A stretch of 64,000 bases of DNA from Paenibacillus sp. 1781tsa1 (GTDB lineage Bacteria > Bacillota > Bacilli > Paenibacillales > Paenibacillaceae), in the NCBI RefSeq assembly GCF_024159265.1, contig NZ_JAMYWY010000001.1:3844001-3908000 (forward strand), given 5' to 3'. Shown one piece after another: positions 9,565-18,231 of this stretch. The position numbers and the translations under genes were made by a program. Each line of letters begins with the position of its first letter. The stretch's first letter is position 1. The notes under the pieces were generated by a model. That model was not told the DNA's origin. It made no database searches and saw nothing but the letters and a program-made list of their open reading frames with translations.

Positions 9565-10968
9565 TTATTTCAACAAACGTTTAATCAGCTTCAGCTTGTT
9601 ATCATACGGGGGATACAGAATCGGCAGATTCAGTTTGGTGCTTTTTTTCAGTACACTTTTGAGATGGGAGAACGTTTCGAAGCTATACTTCCCATGATAC
9701 GAACCAACACCGGAATGACCAACACCGCCAAATGGCAGACGCGGATTCGCAACATGTGTGATGGTATCGTTAATGCAGCCACCTCCAAAAGAAACTTCCC
9801 GCAGCACTTTGTCCTGAATCTGGGTGTCTGAAGTAAACAGATACAAGGCGAGTGGTTTCGGCCGCTTTACGATTTCTACAATGGCTTCATCGAGGTTACG
9901 GTAGCTGATGATCGGCAGAATCGGTCCAAATATCTCATCTTCCATTGTAGCTGCATCCCATGATTCTGCATCAATCAGCGTAGGTTCAATGAAACGATCT
10001 TGCTCATCCGAAGCTCCCCCATATATCACTTTGGCCTGATCCCGTTCAATCAGAGTTGTCAGACGTTTAAAATGTCCCTTGTTCACGATTCGCCCATAGT
10101 CCTTGTTGTGCTGGATATCCGAACCAAAGAAGGACACGATCGCTGCTTTCATCTCCGTAATTAACGGTTCCTTCACGCGCTCATGCACAAGCAAATAATC
10201 GGGTGCGATGCAGGTCTGTCCTGTATTGAGCAGTTTGCCCCATATAATGCGCTGCGCAGCTACTTTGATATCCGCCTGTTCATCAACGATGACCGGACTC
10301 TTGCCACCCAGTTCTAACGTAACGGGAACGAGATTTTTGGCAGCTGCCTCCATCACAATCTTGCCTACCGGTACACTGCCTGTAAAAAAGATATAGTCGA
10401 AAGGCGCATTAATCAGCGCTGTCGTTGTGTCTTTGGCACCTTCAAGCACTTGTACGTATGCTGGTTCGAACACGCTCGCAATCATTTCACGTACAACCGC
10501 TGACACCGCAGGTGTATTCTCTGACGCTTTGAGCACGGCTGTGTTACCTGCTGCAATCGCACCTACCAATGGTTCGATTAAGAGTTGAAAAGGATAATTA
10601 AACGGTCCGATGATTAGAACGGCTCCATAGGGTTCAGGTATAATAACACTTTTGGAACCCAGGAGTGCCACTTGCGTTTTCACTTTAACGGGTTTCACCC
10701 ATTTCTTCACTTTACGAATGGTGTGTGTGATGCTGTCCATCATAAATCCGATCTCGGTTGTGTAGGATTCGAAATCACTTTTGCCCAAATCCTGATATAA
10801 AGCTTCTGTCAGTCTGGTTTCATACTTTTGAATCGCCTGCTTGAGTTGGGTCAGACGGGCAATTCGGACTTCTGCTGATCGTGTAGCCCCGGAATGAAAG
10901 AATTGTCGTTGCTGTTCCAAAATCAGTTCAACTTCCTGACTGGTTACTTCCTGTATAGTCGATGTCAT
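9565..10968 (-). CDS. Aldehyde dehydrogenase (class 3, YwdH-like)
   Basis: A 467-residue NAD(P)-dependent aldehyde dehydrogenase oxidising an aldehyde to its acid. Visible are the cofactor-binding IIGPFNYPF and FFTGSVPVGK, the general base Glu in LELGGKSP and the nucleophile Cys in GQTCIAPDY. The short length and C-terminal hydrophobic tail (about 445-467) resemble the class 3 fatty/aromatic aldehyde group. ATG 10968 follows GGAGTATG. Its promoter region carries a motif shared with the neighbouring ArsR gene (11003-11024), so it is probably under that repressor. Confidence 0.9.
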   Translation of the reverse strand: MTSTIQEVTSQEVELILEQQRQFFHSGATRSAEVRIARLTQLKQAIQKYETRLTEALYQDLGKSDFESYTTEIGFMMDSITHTIRKVKKWVKPVKVKTQVALLGSKSVIIPEPYGAVLIIGPFNYPFQLLIEPLVGAIAAGNTAVLKASENTPAVSAVVREMIASVFEPAYVQVLEGAKDTTTALINAPFDYIFFTGSVPVGKIVMEAAAKNLVPVTLELGGKSPVIVDEQADIKVAAQRIIWGKLLNTGQTCIAPDYLLVHERVKEPLITEMKAAIVSFFGSDIQHNKDYGRIVNKGHFKRLTTLIERDQAKVIYGGASDEQDRFIEPTLIDAESWDAATMEDEIFGPILPIISYRNLDEAIVEIVKRPKPLALYLFTSDTQIQDKVLREVSFGGGCINDTITHVANPRLPFGGVGHSGVGSYHGKYSFETFSHLKSVLKKSTKLNLPILYPPYDNKLKLIKRLLK

Positions 10969-11002
10969 ATATACATACTCCTCTGTTTAGTATTGATTAA
11001 GC

Positions 11003-11024
11003 GTTTAAACTTACGAACCTATAA
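11003..11024 (-). promoter_or_regulatory. Operator-like motif before the aldehyde dehydrogenase gene
   Basis: GTTTAAACTTACGAACCTAT here matches GTTTAAACATTAGAACCTAA at 11430 at 17 of 20 positions. The second copy precedes the adjacent ArsR-family gene, so both are likely binding sites for that protein. Confidence 0.55.
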
Positions 11025-11058
11025 GGTACATGCAAAAGCATGTTTTATCATTATTAAT

Positions 11059-11361
11059 TTAAAGACACTCTTCTTCCAAAGCAGCTACTAGTTCCTTCAG
11101 AAGTTCCACCGATTTATTCAATGAAGCCGAATAATAGCGCTGTGTGCCCTTCTGTTCCACAGATATGAGCCCCTTCTCTAACAACAGCTTGAGATGATGA
11201 GATATGGCTGGCCGGGATAGGCTGGAGTGCTCAGTAATTTCATTCACCGTCATTCTTCCCTTCTCGGTGAGTGTCAGCAAAATGGATTGACGATGGTTGT
11301 CACTTAACACCTGAAATAACGGGATACAGGTTTGAAAAACGCTAATTGCTTTTTGTCCCAT
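11059..11361 (-). CDS. ArsR-family transcriptional repressor
   Basis: About 100 residues forming one winged helix. The recognition region SSLSRPAISHHLKLLLEKGLI (about 45-65) and the wing QKGTQRYYSA are typical. The usual metal-binding ELCVCDL motif is absent, so it does not look like a metal sensor; cysteines occur only at about 12 and 99. ATG 11361 is preferred to the GTG at 11370 because GAGGTG is correctly spaced only for the former. It lies directly upstream of the aldehyde dehydrogenase gene, with which it shares an operator-like motif. Confidence 0.88.
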   Translation of the reverse strand: MGQKAISVFQTCIPLFQVLSDNHRQSILLTLTEKGRMTVNEITEHSSLSRPAISHHLKLLLEKGLISVEQKGTQRYYSASLNKSVELLKELVAALEEECL

Positions 11362-11429
11362 GGTTTTCACCTCTATACGATTTCTTTTTCAATATTTTTT
11401 TGTGTGTTTTCCCCATTTGATGTCTGTTG

Positions 11430-11453
11430 GTTTAAACATTAGAACCTAATAAA
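11430..11453 (-). promoter_or_regulatory. Operator-like motif before the ArsR gene
   Basis: GTTTAAACATTAGAACCTAA, nearly the same as the motif before the aldehyde dehydrogenase gene. This suggests autoregulation. Confidence 0.55.
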
Positions 11454-11529
11454 CTGAATTGTACTCTTTACTCCCTTGAACTGCAAGTAACCATCAACTA
11501 AATTTAATATAATGCCGATAAAGCGCTTC

Positions 11530-11557
11530 CATACTACCATACAAGTATGGTAGTATG
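11530..11557 (+). promoter_or_regulatory. Perfect 28-base palindrome, likely operator of the uxu operon
   Basis: The arm CATACTACCATAC (11530-11542) is the exact reverse complement of GTATGGTAGTATG (11545-11557), with an AA centre. It lies 20 bases before the GntR-family start codon, so it should be the operator of that regulator. Confidence 0.75.
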
Positions 11558-11577
11558 TCAATGAAGGAGTTGAAATT

Positions 11578-12309
11578 GTGGAATATACCCCAAAGTTATC
11601 ATCCAAAGCCGGTTTGTTGCCTGTTGCGAGCAGTATGTCTTTCATGAATAAGCAATCTTACTCAACCCGAGATGTCGTTTACTTCACGCTGAAAAAACTC
11701 ATTTTAAGTCTGAAGATGCCTCCGGGAACAGCTATTTCTGAGAAGGAAATTTCGCTGGAGTTTCAGGTCAGCCGGACACCTGTTCGAGAGAGTTTTGTAA
11801 GACTTGCTCAGGAAGGTCTGCTTGAAGTGTACCCACAGCGTGGCACTTACGTCTCTCTAATTCAGGTCGATCTCGTTGAGGAAGCACGGTTCATGCGTGA
11901 ACAGCTCGAACGAGCCGTAATCAGGCTCGCCTGCGAGAACTTTCCGAAGGAACAGATGGTAGCTCTTGAACAGAACCTTGCGTGGCAACAGGAATGCAGG
12001 GTCAAACCGGATGATGAACGAATGTTCCAATTGGATGAGGAATTCCATAGCACTCTTTTCGCAGGCTGCAATAAAAGCAACATCTGGACTGTTATCCAGC
12101 AGATGAATGTACATTTGAATCGTAGTCGCATGTTACGCCTGTCCTCGGATCATCAGTGGGATCACTTGATTGAACAGCACCGGTCCATGGTCAAGGCCAT
12201 TCAGCAGCATGATGCCGACACAGCAGAGCGACTGATGCAGGAACACTTGCATTTAACTGTTACCGATTTGGCTGTCCTGCAGGATACATATCCTTCCTAT
12301 TTTCAATGA
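11578..12309 (+). CDS. GntR/FadR-family (FCD) regulator of the uxu operon
   Basis: A 243-residue regulator: an N-terminal winged helix (SEKEISLEFQVSRTPVRESFVRLAQEGLL, about residues 58-85) and a C-terminal all-helical FCD ligand domain with metal-binding His/Asp positions (LDEEFHSTLF, HRSMVKAI, MQEHLH). It starts at GTG 11578 after AAGGAG. It is the first gene of an operon with uxuA and uxuB and probably represses them, sensing a hexuronate intermediate. The palindrome at 11530-11557 is its likely operator. Confidence 0.9.
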   Translation: MEYTPKLSSKAGLLPVASSMSFMNKQSYSTRDVVYFTLKKLILSLKMPPGTAISEKEISLEFQVSRTPVRESFVRLAQEGLLEVYPQRGTYVSLIQVDLVEEARFMREQLERAVIRLACENFPKEQMVALEQNLAWQQECRVKPDDERMFQLDEEFHSTLFAGCNKSNIWTVIQQMNVHLNRSRMLRLSSDHQWDHLIEQHRSMVKAIQQHDADTAERLMQEHLHLTVTDLAVLQDTYPSYFQ

Positions 12310-12349
12310 CTGCATTTTTCTTACTACTATTCATGATGAGGTGAACGGG

Positions 12350-13417
12350 ATGAGAATGGTTTTTCGCTGGTTTGGCGAAGGCAATGATACGGTAACGCTG
12401 GATCATATCCGGCAGATTCCGGGTGTAGAAGGTATTGTGTGGGCACTGCACGATGTTCCTGCTGGAGAGGAATGGCCAATGGACAAGATACTCGCTGTCA
12501 AAGCAGCAGCGGACAAGTCCGGGTTACATCTGGATGTCGTTGAGAGTGTGAACATCCATGAGGATATCAAGTTGGGGCTGCCATCAAGGGATAAATACAT
12601 TGCGAACTATATTAAAACGATGGAGAAACTGGCTCAGGTTGGTGTGAAGGTCATCTGTTACAACTTTATGCCAATCTTCGACTGGCTGCGCACGGATATG
12701 CACAAGGAAATGGAGGATGGCTCAACTGCCCTCTTCTATGAGCACAGTAAACTCGCAGATATAGAACCCCTTGAACTGGTTCGTCGAATTACCGAAAACT
12801 CCGCACTCACCATGCCAGGTTGGGAACCGGAACGATTGCAGTACTTAACAGGTCTGTTTGAAGCCTACAAGGATGTAACCGAGGATCATATGTGGGAGCA
12901 TGCACGTTATTTCCTGCAAGAGATTATTCCTACAGCCGAACGGCTGGGAATTCGAATGGCCATCCATCCGGATGATCCGCCATGGCCAATCTTTGGATTA
13001 CCAAAGATTATTACGAGTCAGGAGAATGTTCGAAAATATCTGAATCTATATGATAGCCCTTATAATAGCGTGACGCTATGCAGCGGCTCTTTGGGAGCGA
13101 ATGCGGATAATGACATTATCGGGATGATACACGAGTTCAAGGATCGGATTCCATTTGCCCACATTCGTAATGTCAAAATCTACGACAATGGAGACTTTAT
13201 CGAAACCTCACATCGCAGTCAGGATGGCAGTGTTGATATTGCAGGGGTTGTTGAGGCTTATCACGATATCGGTTATGAAGGTTATGCAAGACCCGACCAT
13301 GGTCGTCATCTCTGGGGAGAACAGTGCCGACCTGGCTATGGACTCTATGACAGGGCTTTGGGGATCATGTATCTCTGGGGTGTCTGGGATTCCCTGCAAA
13401 GGAGGGCAAAAGCATGA
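12350..13417 (+). CDS. uxuA: Mannonate dehydratase
   Basis: About 355 residues. It converts D-mannonate to 2-keto-3-deoxygluconate in glucuronate breakdown. Family motifs are the opening [27 protein letters not shown], the metal-site segment MAIHPDDPP and the C-terminal [11 protein letters not shown]. The frame opens with GTG at 12341, but GAGGTGA is spaced correctly only for ATG 12350. Its stop overlaps the start of the next gene (ATGA, 13414-13417), so the two are translationally coupled. Confidence 0.95.
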   Translation: MRMVFRWFGEGNDTVTLDHIRQIPGVEGIVWALHDVPAGEEWPMDKILAVKAAADKSGLHLDVVESVNIHEDIKLGLPSRDKYIANYIKTMEKLAQVGVKVICYNFMPIFDWLRTDMHKEMEDGSTALFYEHSKLADIEPLELVRRITENSALTMPGWEPERLQYLTGLFEAYKDVTEDHMWEHARYFLQEIIPTAERLGIRMAIHPDDPPWPIFGLPKIITSQENVRKYLNLYDSPYNSVTLCSGSLGANADNDIIGMIHEFKDRIPFAHIRNVKIYDNGDFIETSHRSQDGSVDIAGVVEAYHDIGYEGYARPDHGRHLWGEQCRPGYGLYDRALGIMYLWGVWDSLQRRAKA

Positions 13418-14277
13418 GTGAACACCAATATGAACGCTCCTCTCGTCTTGAAGGCAGAACGGCTGTAATCACCGGAGGTGCTGGGGTATTATGCCGCTCC
13501 ATGGCAGAAGAACTCGCTCGGCACGGTGCAGCTGTAGCCATTCTGAACCGTACCGTGTCCAAGGGGCAAGAAGTTGTAGCTGCAATTGAAGCTGCGGGTG
13601 GCAGAGCGATTGCTGTTGCCTGTGACGTAACCCAGGCCGATAGTGTGCAAGCGGCGGCTGATTCTGTGCTGGAACAGCTTGGACCCTGTGATATTCTTAT
13701 TAATGGCGCCGGTGGCAATAACGCCAGTGCCAACACCACGAATGAAATTTTCAGATTGGAAGATCTGGAAAAAAGCGATGTCACAACATTTTTCGATGTA
13801 AGTGTAGAGGGATTTCGTCAGGTGATGGATCTGAATTTTGTCGGTTCTCTCATCCCCACTCAGATTTTTGCAAAACATATGATAGAGCGTGATGTTCCTG
13901 CCACTGTCATTAACATTTCTTCCATGAGCGCCCCATCGCCCATGACGAAAGTTCCTGCGTATAGCGCTGCGAAGGCAGCAATTAACAACTTCACGCAGTG
14001 GCTCGCCGTTCATCTTGCCGAATCGGGTATTCGTGTCAATGCTATTGCACCCGGATTTTTCCTGACCGAGCAAAACCGTAATCTATTACTGCAACCAGAC
14101 GGCTCACCTACGGAGCGTTCCAGTAAAATTATTGCGCATACACCCATGCGCCGCTTCGGCAAACCGGAAGATCTGCTTGGCACATTGATGTGGCTTGCGG
14201 ATGAAAGACAGTCAGGCTTCGTGACTGGCACAGTCATTCCGGTAGATGGCGGATTTATGGCGTACTCTGGTGTATAA
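13414..14277 (+). CDS. uxuB: SDR-type D-mannonate oxidoreductase (fructuronate reductase)
   Basis: A 287-residue short-chain dehydrogenase: [11 protein letters not shown] cofactor motif (about 22-32), NGAGG (about 97-101), catalytic Ser and Tyr-x3-Lys in ISSMSAP and YSAAK. Coupling to uxuA and similarity to the Bacillus YjmF type support reduction of D-fructuronate to D-mannonate, the step before UxuA. The alternative is a gluconate-type dehydrogenase of the same family. The operon ends at the terminator 14368-14407. No glucuronate isomerase (uxaC) or KDG kinase is present nearby. Confidence 0.88.
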   Translation: MSEHQYERSSRLEGRTAVITGGAGVLCRSMAEELARHGAAVAILNRTVSKGQEVVAAIEAAGGRAIAVACDVTQADSVQAAADSVLEQLGPCDILINGAGGNNASANTTNEIFRLEDLEKSDVTTFFDVSVEGFRQVMDLNFVGSLIPTQIFAKHMIERDVPATVINISSMSAPSPMTKVPAYSAAKAAINNFTQWLAVHLAESGIRVNAIAPGFFLTEQNRNLLLQPDGSPTERSSKIIAHTPMRRFGKPEDLLGTLMWLADERQSGFVTGTVIPVDGGFMAYSGV

Positions 14278-14367
14278 CGATAAAGGCGAGTGCTTCCTTT
14301 TCAAAGTTTTTTCTTTCATCTTCCTTAGATGTAAATGATTCAGTTCAACTCATATAGGTAATTGTTG

Positions 14368-14407
14368 AAACCGATACTTGGAATACTTATCCATGTGTCG
14401 GTTTTTT
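14368..14407 (+). terminator. Terminator of the uxu operon
   Basis: AAACCGA and TCGGTTT arms with a mostly paired inner stem, followed by a run of Ts. Confidence 0.8.
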
Positions 14408-14485
14408 GTGTTCAAGCATAAGATTACCCAGCCTAGGAAAAGCTTGTTATAGTGCAACGGAGAAGTAAAGGAAGGTGATACATAT

Positions 14486-15214
14486 ATGATGGAGGAAACA
14501 TGGGTTGTTGCAGTAAGGTCTATTATTGCCTTCCTGACCCTGATCATCTACACAAGGGTGCTGGGCAAACAGCAGATGGGTAACTTGACGTATTTTGATT
14601 ACATTAACGGCATCACAATCGGTTCCATTGCGGGAACTTTTGCAACTGATCTTTCCTCCAAAGCGTGGATTCATTTTGTGGCATTGACCATTTTCACAAT
14701 CATTACGATCATCTTTCAGTATATTACACTGAAGAATCGTACCATCTCCAAACTAATGGACTCTGACCCCACATTGATCATCCAGAACGGTAAAATTCTC
14801 GAACAGAACCTGAGTAAAATGCGAGTCAAATTTGACGAGTTGACCATGATGCTAAGGCAAAAAGATGTATTTGATATTACGACGCTAGACTATGCCATTC
14901 TTGAACCGGATGGTAGCCTCTCGGTCGTTTTGAAACCTGAGAATCAACCGGTAACCGCAAAAGACATGCATATGCACCCGCCAAAAAGTAAGCTCATGAC
15001 AGAAATCATTATTGACGGACTTCTGATTAAGCAAAATCTGGAAGAACGAAACAAGGATATCAACTGGCTCAGCGAGCAGCTGAAAAAGCAAAAGATCACG
15101 ATACAGGATATCGCTTTTGCCGCCATATTGCCCAATGACAAATTGTATGTGGATCTGTTCAAGGATAAAATCACTGAAAAAATCGATATGGGCGATTATG
15201 AGGGACCTTTCTAA
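14486..15214 (+). CDS. DUF421 membrane protein (YetF/YcaP family)
   Basis: A 242-residue protein with three hydrophobic helices (about residues 7-25, 38-55, 60-82) followed by a cytosolic region containing two similar subdomains (SDPTLIIQNGKILEQNLSKMRV and EIIIDGLLIKQNLEERNKD). This is the DUF421 family, associated with stress resistance and spore envelope in bacilli, with no defined reaction. AAGGTGA precedes ATG 14486. It forms a two-gene operon with the DUF4363 gene 26 bases downstream, a common pairing. Confidence 0.9.
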   Translation: MMEETWVVAVRSIIAFLTLIIYTRVLGKQQMGNLTYFDYINGITIGSIAGTFATDLSSKAWIHFVALTIFTIITIIFQYITLKNRTISKLMDSDPTLIIQNGKILEQNLSKMRVKFDELTMMLRQKDVFDITTLDYAILEPDGSLSVVLKPENQPVTAKDMHMHPPKSKLMTEIIIDGLLIKQNLEERNKDINWLSEQLKKQKITIQDIAFAAILPNDKLYVDLFKDKITEKIDMGDYEGPF

Positions 15215-15240
15215 ACTCTTTACATCAAGGAGGCGGTTGA

Positions 15241-15612
15241 ATGAAAACGCGTTTCTGGCTGCTATATGTGCTTCCGATCTGCCTCATTCTTGTGTTCGTT
15301 GCAGTTATGGCTAGCGGATCCTTTCTCAAAAAGCCCTTTGGCACTGATGATCGCTTGCTTGAATCTATACAAATGCTGGAGAAACAGGTTGAGGGCAAAA
15401 AATGGACTGAAGCCAAGTCTCAAATTAATTACGCCATGCAGGCTTGGGATAAAATCGTAAACCGCATTCAGTTCAGTGTGGAACGTGAAACGATATATGA
15501 TATCCTGGGCACCCTTGCTCGGATCAAGGGCGGCGTTGCAGCAGAGGATGACAAGGCGATCATGGAAGAAGTTTATTACTTTTACGTGTTATGGGATAAT
15601 CTAGGGGATTAG
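15241..15612 (+). CDS. DUF4363 family protein
   Basis: A 123-residue protein with one N-terminal membrane helix (about residues 5-26) and a helical extracytoplasmic domain (MLEKQVEGKKWTEAKSQ onward). It resembles DUF4363, often found beside DUF421 genes; its role is unknown. It has a strong AAGGAGG site. It ends before the shared terminator at 15659-15700. Confidence 0.85.
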   Translation: MKTRFWLLYVLPICLILVFVAVMASGSFLKKPFGTDDRLLESIQMLEKQVEGKKWTEAKSQINYAMQAWDKIVNRIQFSVERETIYDILGTLARIKGGVAAEDDKAIMEEVYYFYVLWDNLGD

Positions 15613-15658
15613 ATTCCGTGTGTTTTATATCCTTTATATCCGATGTAAGTCCAAAAGC

Positions 15659-15700
15659 AGAAGGCACTCTCCCTTCAGGTAGAAAGGGAAGTGCCTTCTT
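15659..15700. terminator. Bidirectional terminator
   Basis: AGAAGGCACT and AGTGCCTTCT arms with an inner TCCCTT/AAGGGA pairing. It lies between the convergent DUF4363 and M50 genes. Confidence 0.85.
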
Positions 15701-15723
15701 TGCTTGGTATGCCTTTATATCCG

Positions 15724-16434
15724 TTACGCTCTTCGTAATCCCCGAGACCGCGATGATCGCGAAGTGCCTTCTTTGCGGAAAAAGAGACTGAGTGCTCCCT
15801 TGGCACACCATAGTGCAAACAAAGCAAACAGCGTTCCCCAGAATAGCGCCGGAAGGAATGTCTGCTGAGCGAGATTCGCCGCATCTCCTGCCCGTGAAGG
15901 TTGGGTCCAGGACATCATTCCAACGTATACAGCACTAACGACCGACTCTTCCAGTGTAAGAAAAGCCAGTAGCAGATAATAGAACTTCACAATCTTCGCA
16001 CCAAAAATCATAATGACAACGTTAAGTACGATGAACCCGGTCAACCATAACATGCCAAACTCCCCTCTTACATATAACAGGAGCGACACTAGAGCGACAG
16101 CTGTCATAATCCCGAGTCCCCACATGTGCAAGCCTTTACGGTATAAGTAAAACAACAGCCAGGCGAACAACGATGCACTGATATAGCCCGCGAGAGAAAC
16201 CAAAATGGATCTGCCTGGTGTCAGCATGGACGAATACGTTACACCGCTATGATCCGCGTATAATTCAATCCGCAGCACTTTACCGGACAATACCAGTGTC
16301 ATTAGTGCATGACCGAATTCGTGAATCATCGTATCCAGGTTGCGGAACAAGGACGAGAATGGGATGAATCGTGTAAGAAAGGCTGAGCCCAGCAGAAAAA
16401 GTATCGTTTTGACCCACTTATTCAATCGTGTCAT
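15724..16434 (-). CDS. M50 family metallopeptidase (integral membrane)
   Basis: A 236-residue multi-helix membrane protein with the zinc-protease motif HEFGH at about residues 38-42, inside the first membrane region, and five or six further hydrophobic helices. M50B-like proteins cleave substrates within the membrane, but many short members are of unknown function. The start at 16434 has AGGAGG unusually close to the ATG; no other start keeps the first helix. The C-terminus is basic and serine/arginine rich. Confidence 0.85.
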   Translation of the reverse strand: MTRLNKWVKTILFLLGSAFLTRFIPFSSLFRNLDTMIHEFGHALMTLVLSGKVLRIELYADHSGVTYSSMLTPGRSILVSLAGYISASLFAWLLFYLYRKGLHMWGLGIMTAVALVSLLLYVRGEFGMLWLTGFIVLNVVIMIFGAKIVKFYYLLLAFLTLEESVVSAVYVGMMSWTQPSRAGDAANLAQQTFLPALFWGTLFALFALWCAKGALSLFFRKEGTSRSSRSRGLRRA

Positions 16435-16468
16435 ACCTCCTTTACCTTCAAGTAAACATGTCTATCCT

Positions 16469-16951
16469 TTATACTACGCTTTTTTCACTCGATTCGTTTC
16501 GGCTTCCGAACTGTAATGCGCAGTGCTCCATCCACCAGCAGAAGCTCCGATTGTGTCCAATGAAAAAAGAAGATAAATCATAGCGGCCTTTTTCGGCCTC
16601 TAGCGTAACGAGTAGTCGATTCCGCATCCGATGGAGCGCGTAGTGCACGAATTGATCTGCAACTTCACTTTGCACAAGGGTAACATAAGCATAGAGGGAA
16701 TGATCGACAGGTTCATCAAGCGGACTCACCCCTGCACATGAAAATTCCGTCTTTACCCCCGCCTTCTGAAGTATGGACAATGCGTTCACGAGCTCGGCAT
16801 CGACTTCAACACCGTTCCACATCTCCGTTTTCTTCGGGGATACCGTATGTTTGTCACGTTCTGTCCAGTGCATCAGCTCCAGCTTGCGCCGTCTCCACAG
16901 ATGGACAGGCTGTTCACTTAGCAGCACTTCATGTTCTTCATTTAAATTCAT
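16469..16951 (-). CDS. Conserved-looking protein of unknown function
   Basis: A 160-residue soluble protein, not recognised with certainty. The central block NGVEVDAELVNALSILQKAGVKTEFSCAG followed by HSLYAYVTL resembles small phage and bacterial proteins that carry a T-x-x-SCxG motif and a short strand-rich fold. Tryptophan, cysteine and histidine are concentrated near the end (FCWWMEHC). A good AGGAGG site precedes ATG 16951. It lies 34 bases upstream of the M50 gene on the same strand, so the two may be cotranscribed. No function is proposed. Confidence 0.75.
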   Translation of the reverse strand: MNLNEEHEVLLSEQPVHLWRRRKLELMHWTERDKHTVSPKKTEMWNGVEVDAELVNALSILQKAGVKTEFSCAGVSPLDEPVDHSLYAYVTLVQSEVADQFVHYALHRMRNRLLVTLEAEKGRYDLSSFFIGHNRSFCWWMEHCALQFGSRNESSEKSVV

Positions 16952-16999
16952 CCAATGCGTCCTCCTGTTCTCCTTGATCCGGTCACCTTATCAACAAAG

Positions 17000-17060
17000 A
17001 GAGAGCACATCCCTGTGCTCTCTGCTTCGCAAAAAGGCAAAGGAATGGCACTCCATTCCT
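17000..17060 (-). terminator. Tandem terminator hairpins after znuA
   Basis: The first hairpin has arms AGGAATGG (17041-17048) and CCATTCCT (17053-17060) and is followed on the minus strand by TTGCCTTTTT. A second perfect hairpin, AGAGAGCACA/TGTGCTCTCT, lies at 17000-17023. Confidence 0.8.
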
Positions 17061-17115
17061 CAGCATGTTGTATTATTGTACCTTTTTCGGTGAAAGGCAT
17101 CAAACTGATCTTTTA

Positions 17116-18231
17116 TTATTCGTTCAGTGCCAGTTTCAGAGCCTCCAGATTCTGTCTCATCACACTAATGTAGTCCATTCCCGACGCAATCTCTTTCTCG
17201 GTGAGTCCCTCGATCGGGTTCAGTACAGCCGTCTTGGCCCCCACTTCACTTGCAATCGTCTCAGACACTTTGGATGACACCAAAGTCTCGAAGAAAATCG
17301 TCTTCACCTGATGCTCTTTTGCAAAATCAATGACCGATGCCATCTGCGCTGTCGAAGGTTCTTGTTCAGGTGACAATCCTGCGATGGGCACCTGTTGCAA
17401 TCCATATTCCTGTGCAAGGTAGCCAAATGCAGCGTGTTGTGTGATGAAATCCTTGCGTTTGCTATCCGTCACAGCCGCCTTGAAGTCTTGATCCAGTGAC
17501 TCCAGTTGAGCAACGTAGGCATCTGCATTCTTCTTGAACTCTTCAGCATGTTCCGGGGCAGCCTGTGCCAATCCCGCTTCAATATTACGTACTTCTTTGA
17601 CAGCCAGTGCAGGAGACAGCCATACGTGGGGATCCAGTCCACCGTGATCGTGCCCATGTCCTTCTTCCGCCTCAGCGTCATGATCATGGTCGTGTTCTTC
17701 CGTAGTGACTTCAACCGCATGATCGTGGTCGTGTTCCTCTGCAGTCGCTCCATTCGCATGGTCATGATCGTGTTCTGTTGCCTCCGAATCTTCATGATGG
17801 TGATCATGCTCTCCACCTTCAAGCAGGTTGATGCCTTTGCTTGCTTCCACCTGAATGAGCGAAGCATTGCTCAGACTTCCAGTGACCTGATCCATCCATG
17901 ATTCCATACCCGCACCGTTGTATACTAGCACATCCGCTTTTTCAATACTGGCAATGTCCTGTGGTGTGGGCTCCCAATCATGAGGCTCCATCCCTGCTGG
18001 AACAAGCGTATGTACATCAGCCAGATCCCCTGCCACATTTTTAGTGAACTCATACATCGGGTAGAAGCTGACCTGTACGTTTAATTTTGCAGCTTCACTC
18101 TCTGTGGAGACCGTATTACCGGTACCTGTAGAACTTGCATTTGTATCCGAAGCGGATTTTTGTCCGCAGCCTGCAACGATAAGTGTAAGGCTGAACAATA
18201 ATCCGAGCGTAGCTTTTTTACCGAATTTCAT
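17116..18231 (-). CDS. znuA: Zinc ABC transporter substrate-binding lipoprotein
   Basis: About 371 residues. A lipoprotein signal peptide ends in LIVAGC (lipobox Cys about residue 21). The mature protein is a cluster A-I metal-binding protein: conserved metal ligands occur in GMEPHDWEPTP, LDPHVWLSP and ITQHAAFGYL. Between them lies a long histidine/aspartate-rich loop (about residues 125-190) with repeated EHDHDHA units, typical of zinc-specific ZnuA. The frame is open to 18318, but AGGAGG sets the start at 18231, overlapping the znuB end by 14 bases. It delivers zinc to ZnuB/ZnuC. Confidence 0.95.
   Translation of the reverse strand: MKFGKKATLGLLFSLTLIVAGCGQKSASDTNASSTGTGNTVSTESEAAKLNVQVSFYPMYEFTKNVAGDLADVHTLVPAGMEPHDWEPTPQDIASIEKADVLVYNGAGMESWMDQVTGSLSNASLIQVEASKGINLLEGGEHDHHHEDSEATEHDHDHANGATAEEHDHDHAVEVTTEEHDHDHDAEAEEGHGHDHGGLDPHVWLSPALAVKEVRNIEAGLAQAAPEHAEEFKKNADAYVAQLESLDQDFKAAVTDSKRKDFITQHAAFGYLAQEYGLQQVPIAGLSPEQEPSTAQMASVIDFAKEHQVKTIFFETLVSSKVSETIASEVGAKTAVLNPIEGLTEKEIASGMDYISVMRQNLEALKLALNE

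Noticed and set aside
17640..17815. Tandem repeat resembling a minisatellite
   Set aside because: It is the coding sequence of the His-rich loop of ZnuA, a normal family feature.
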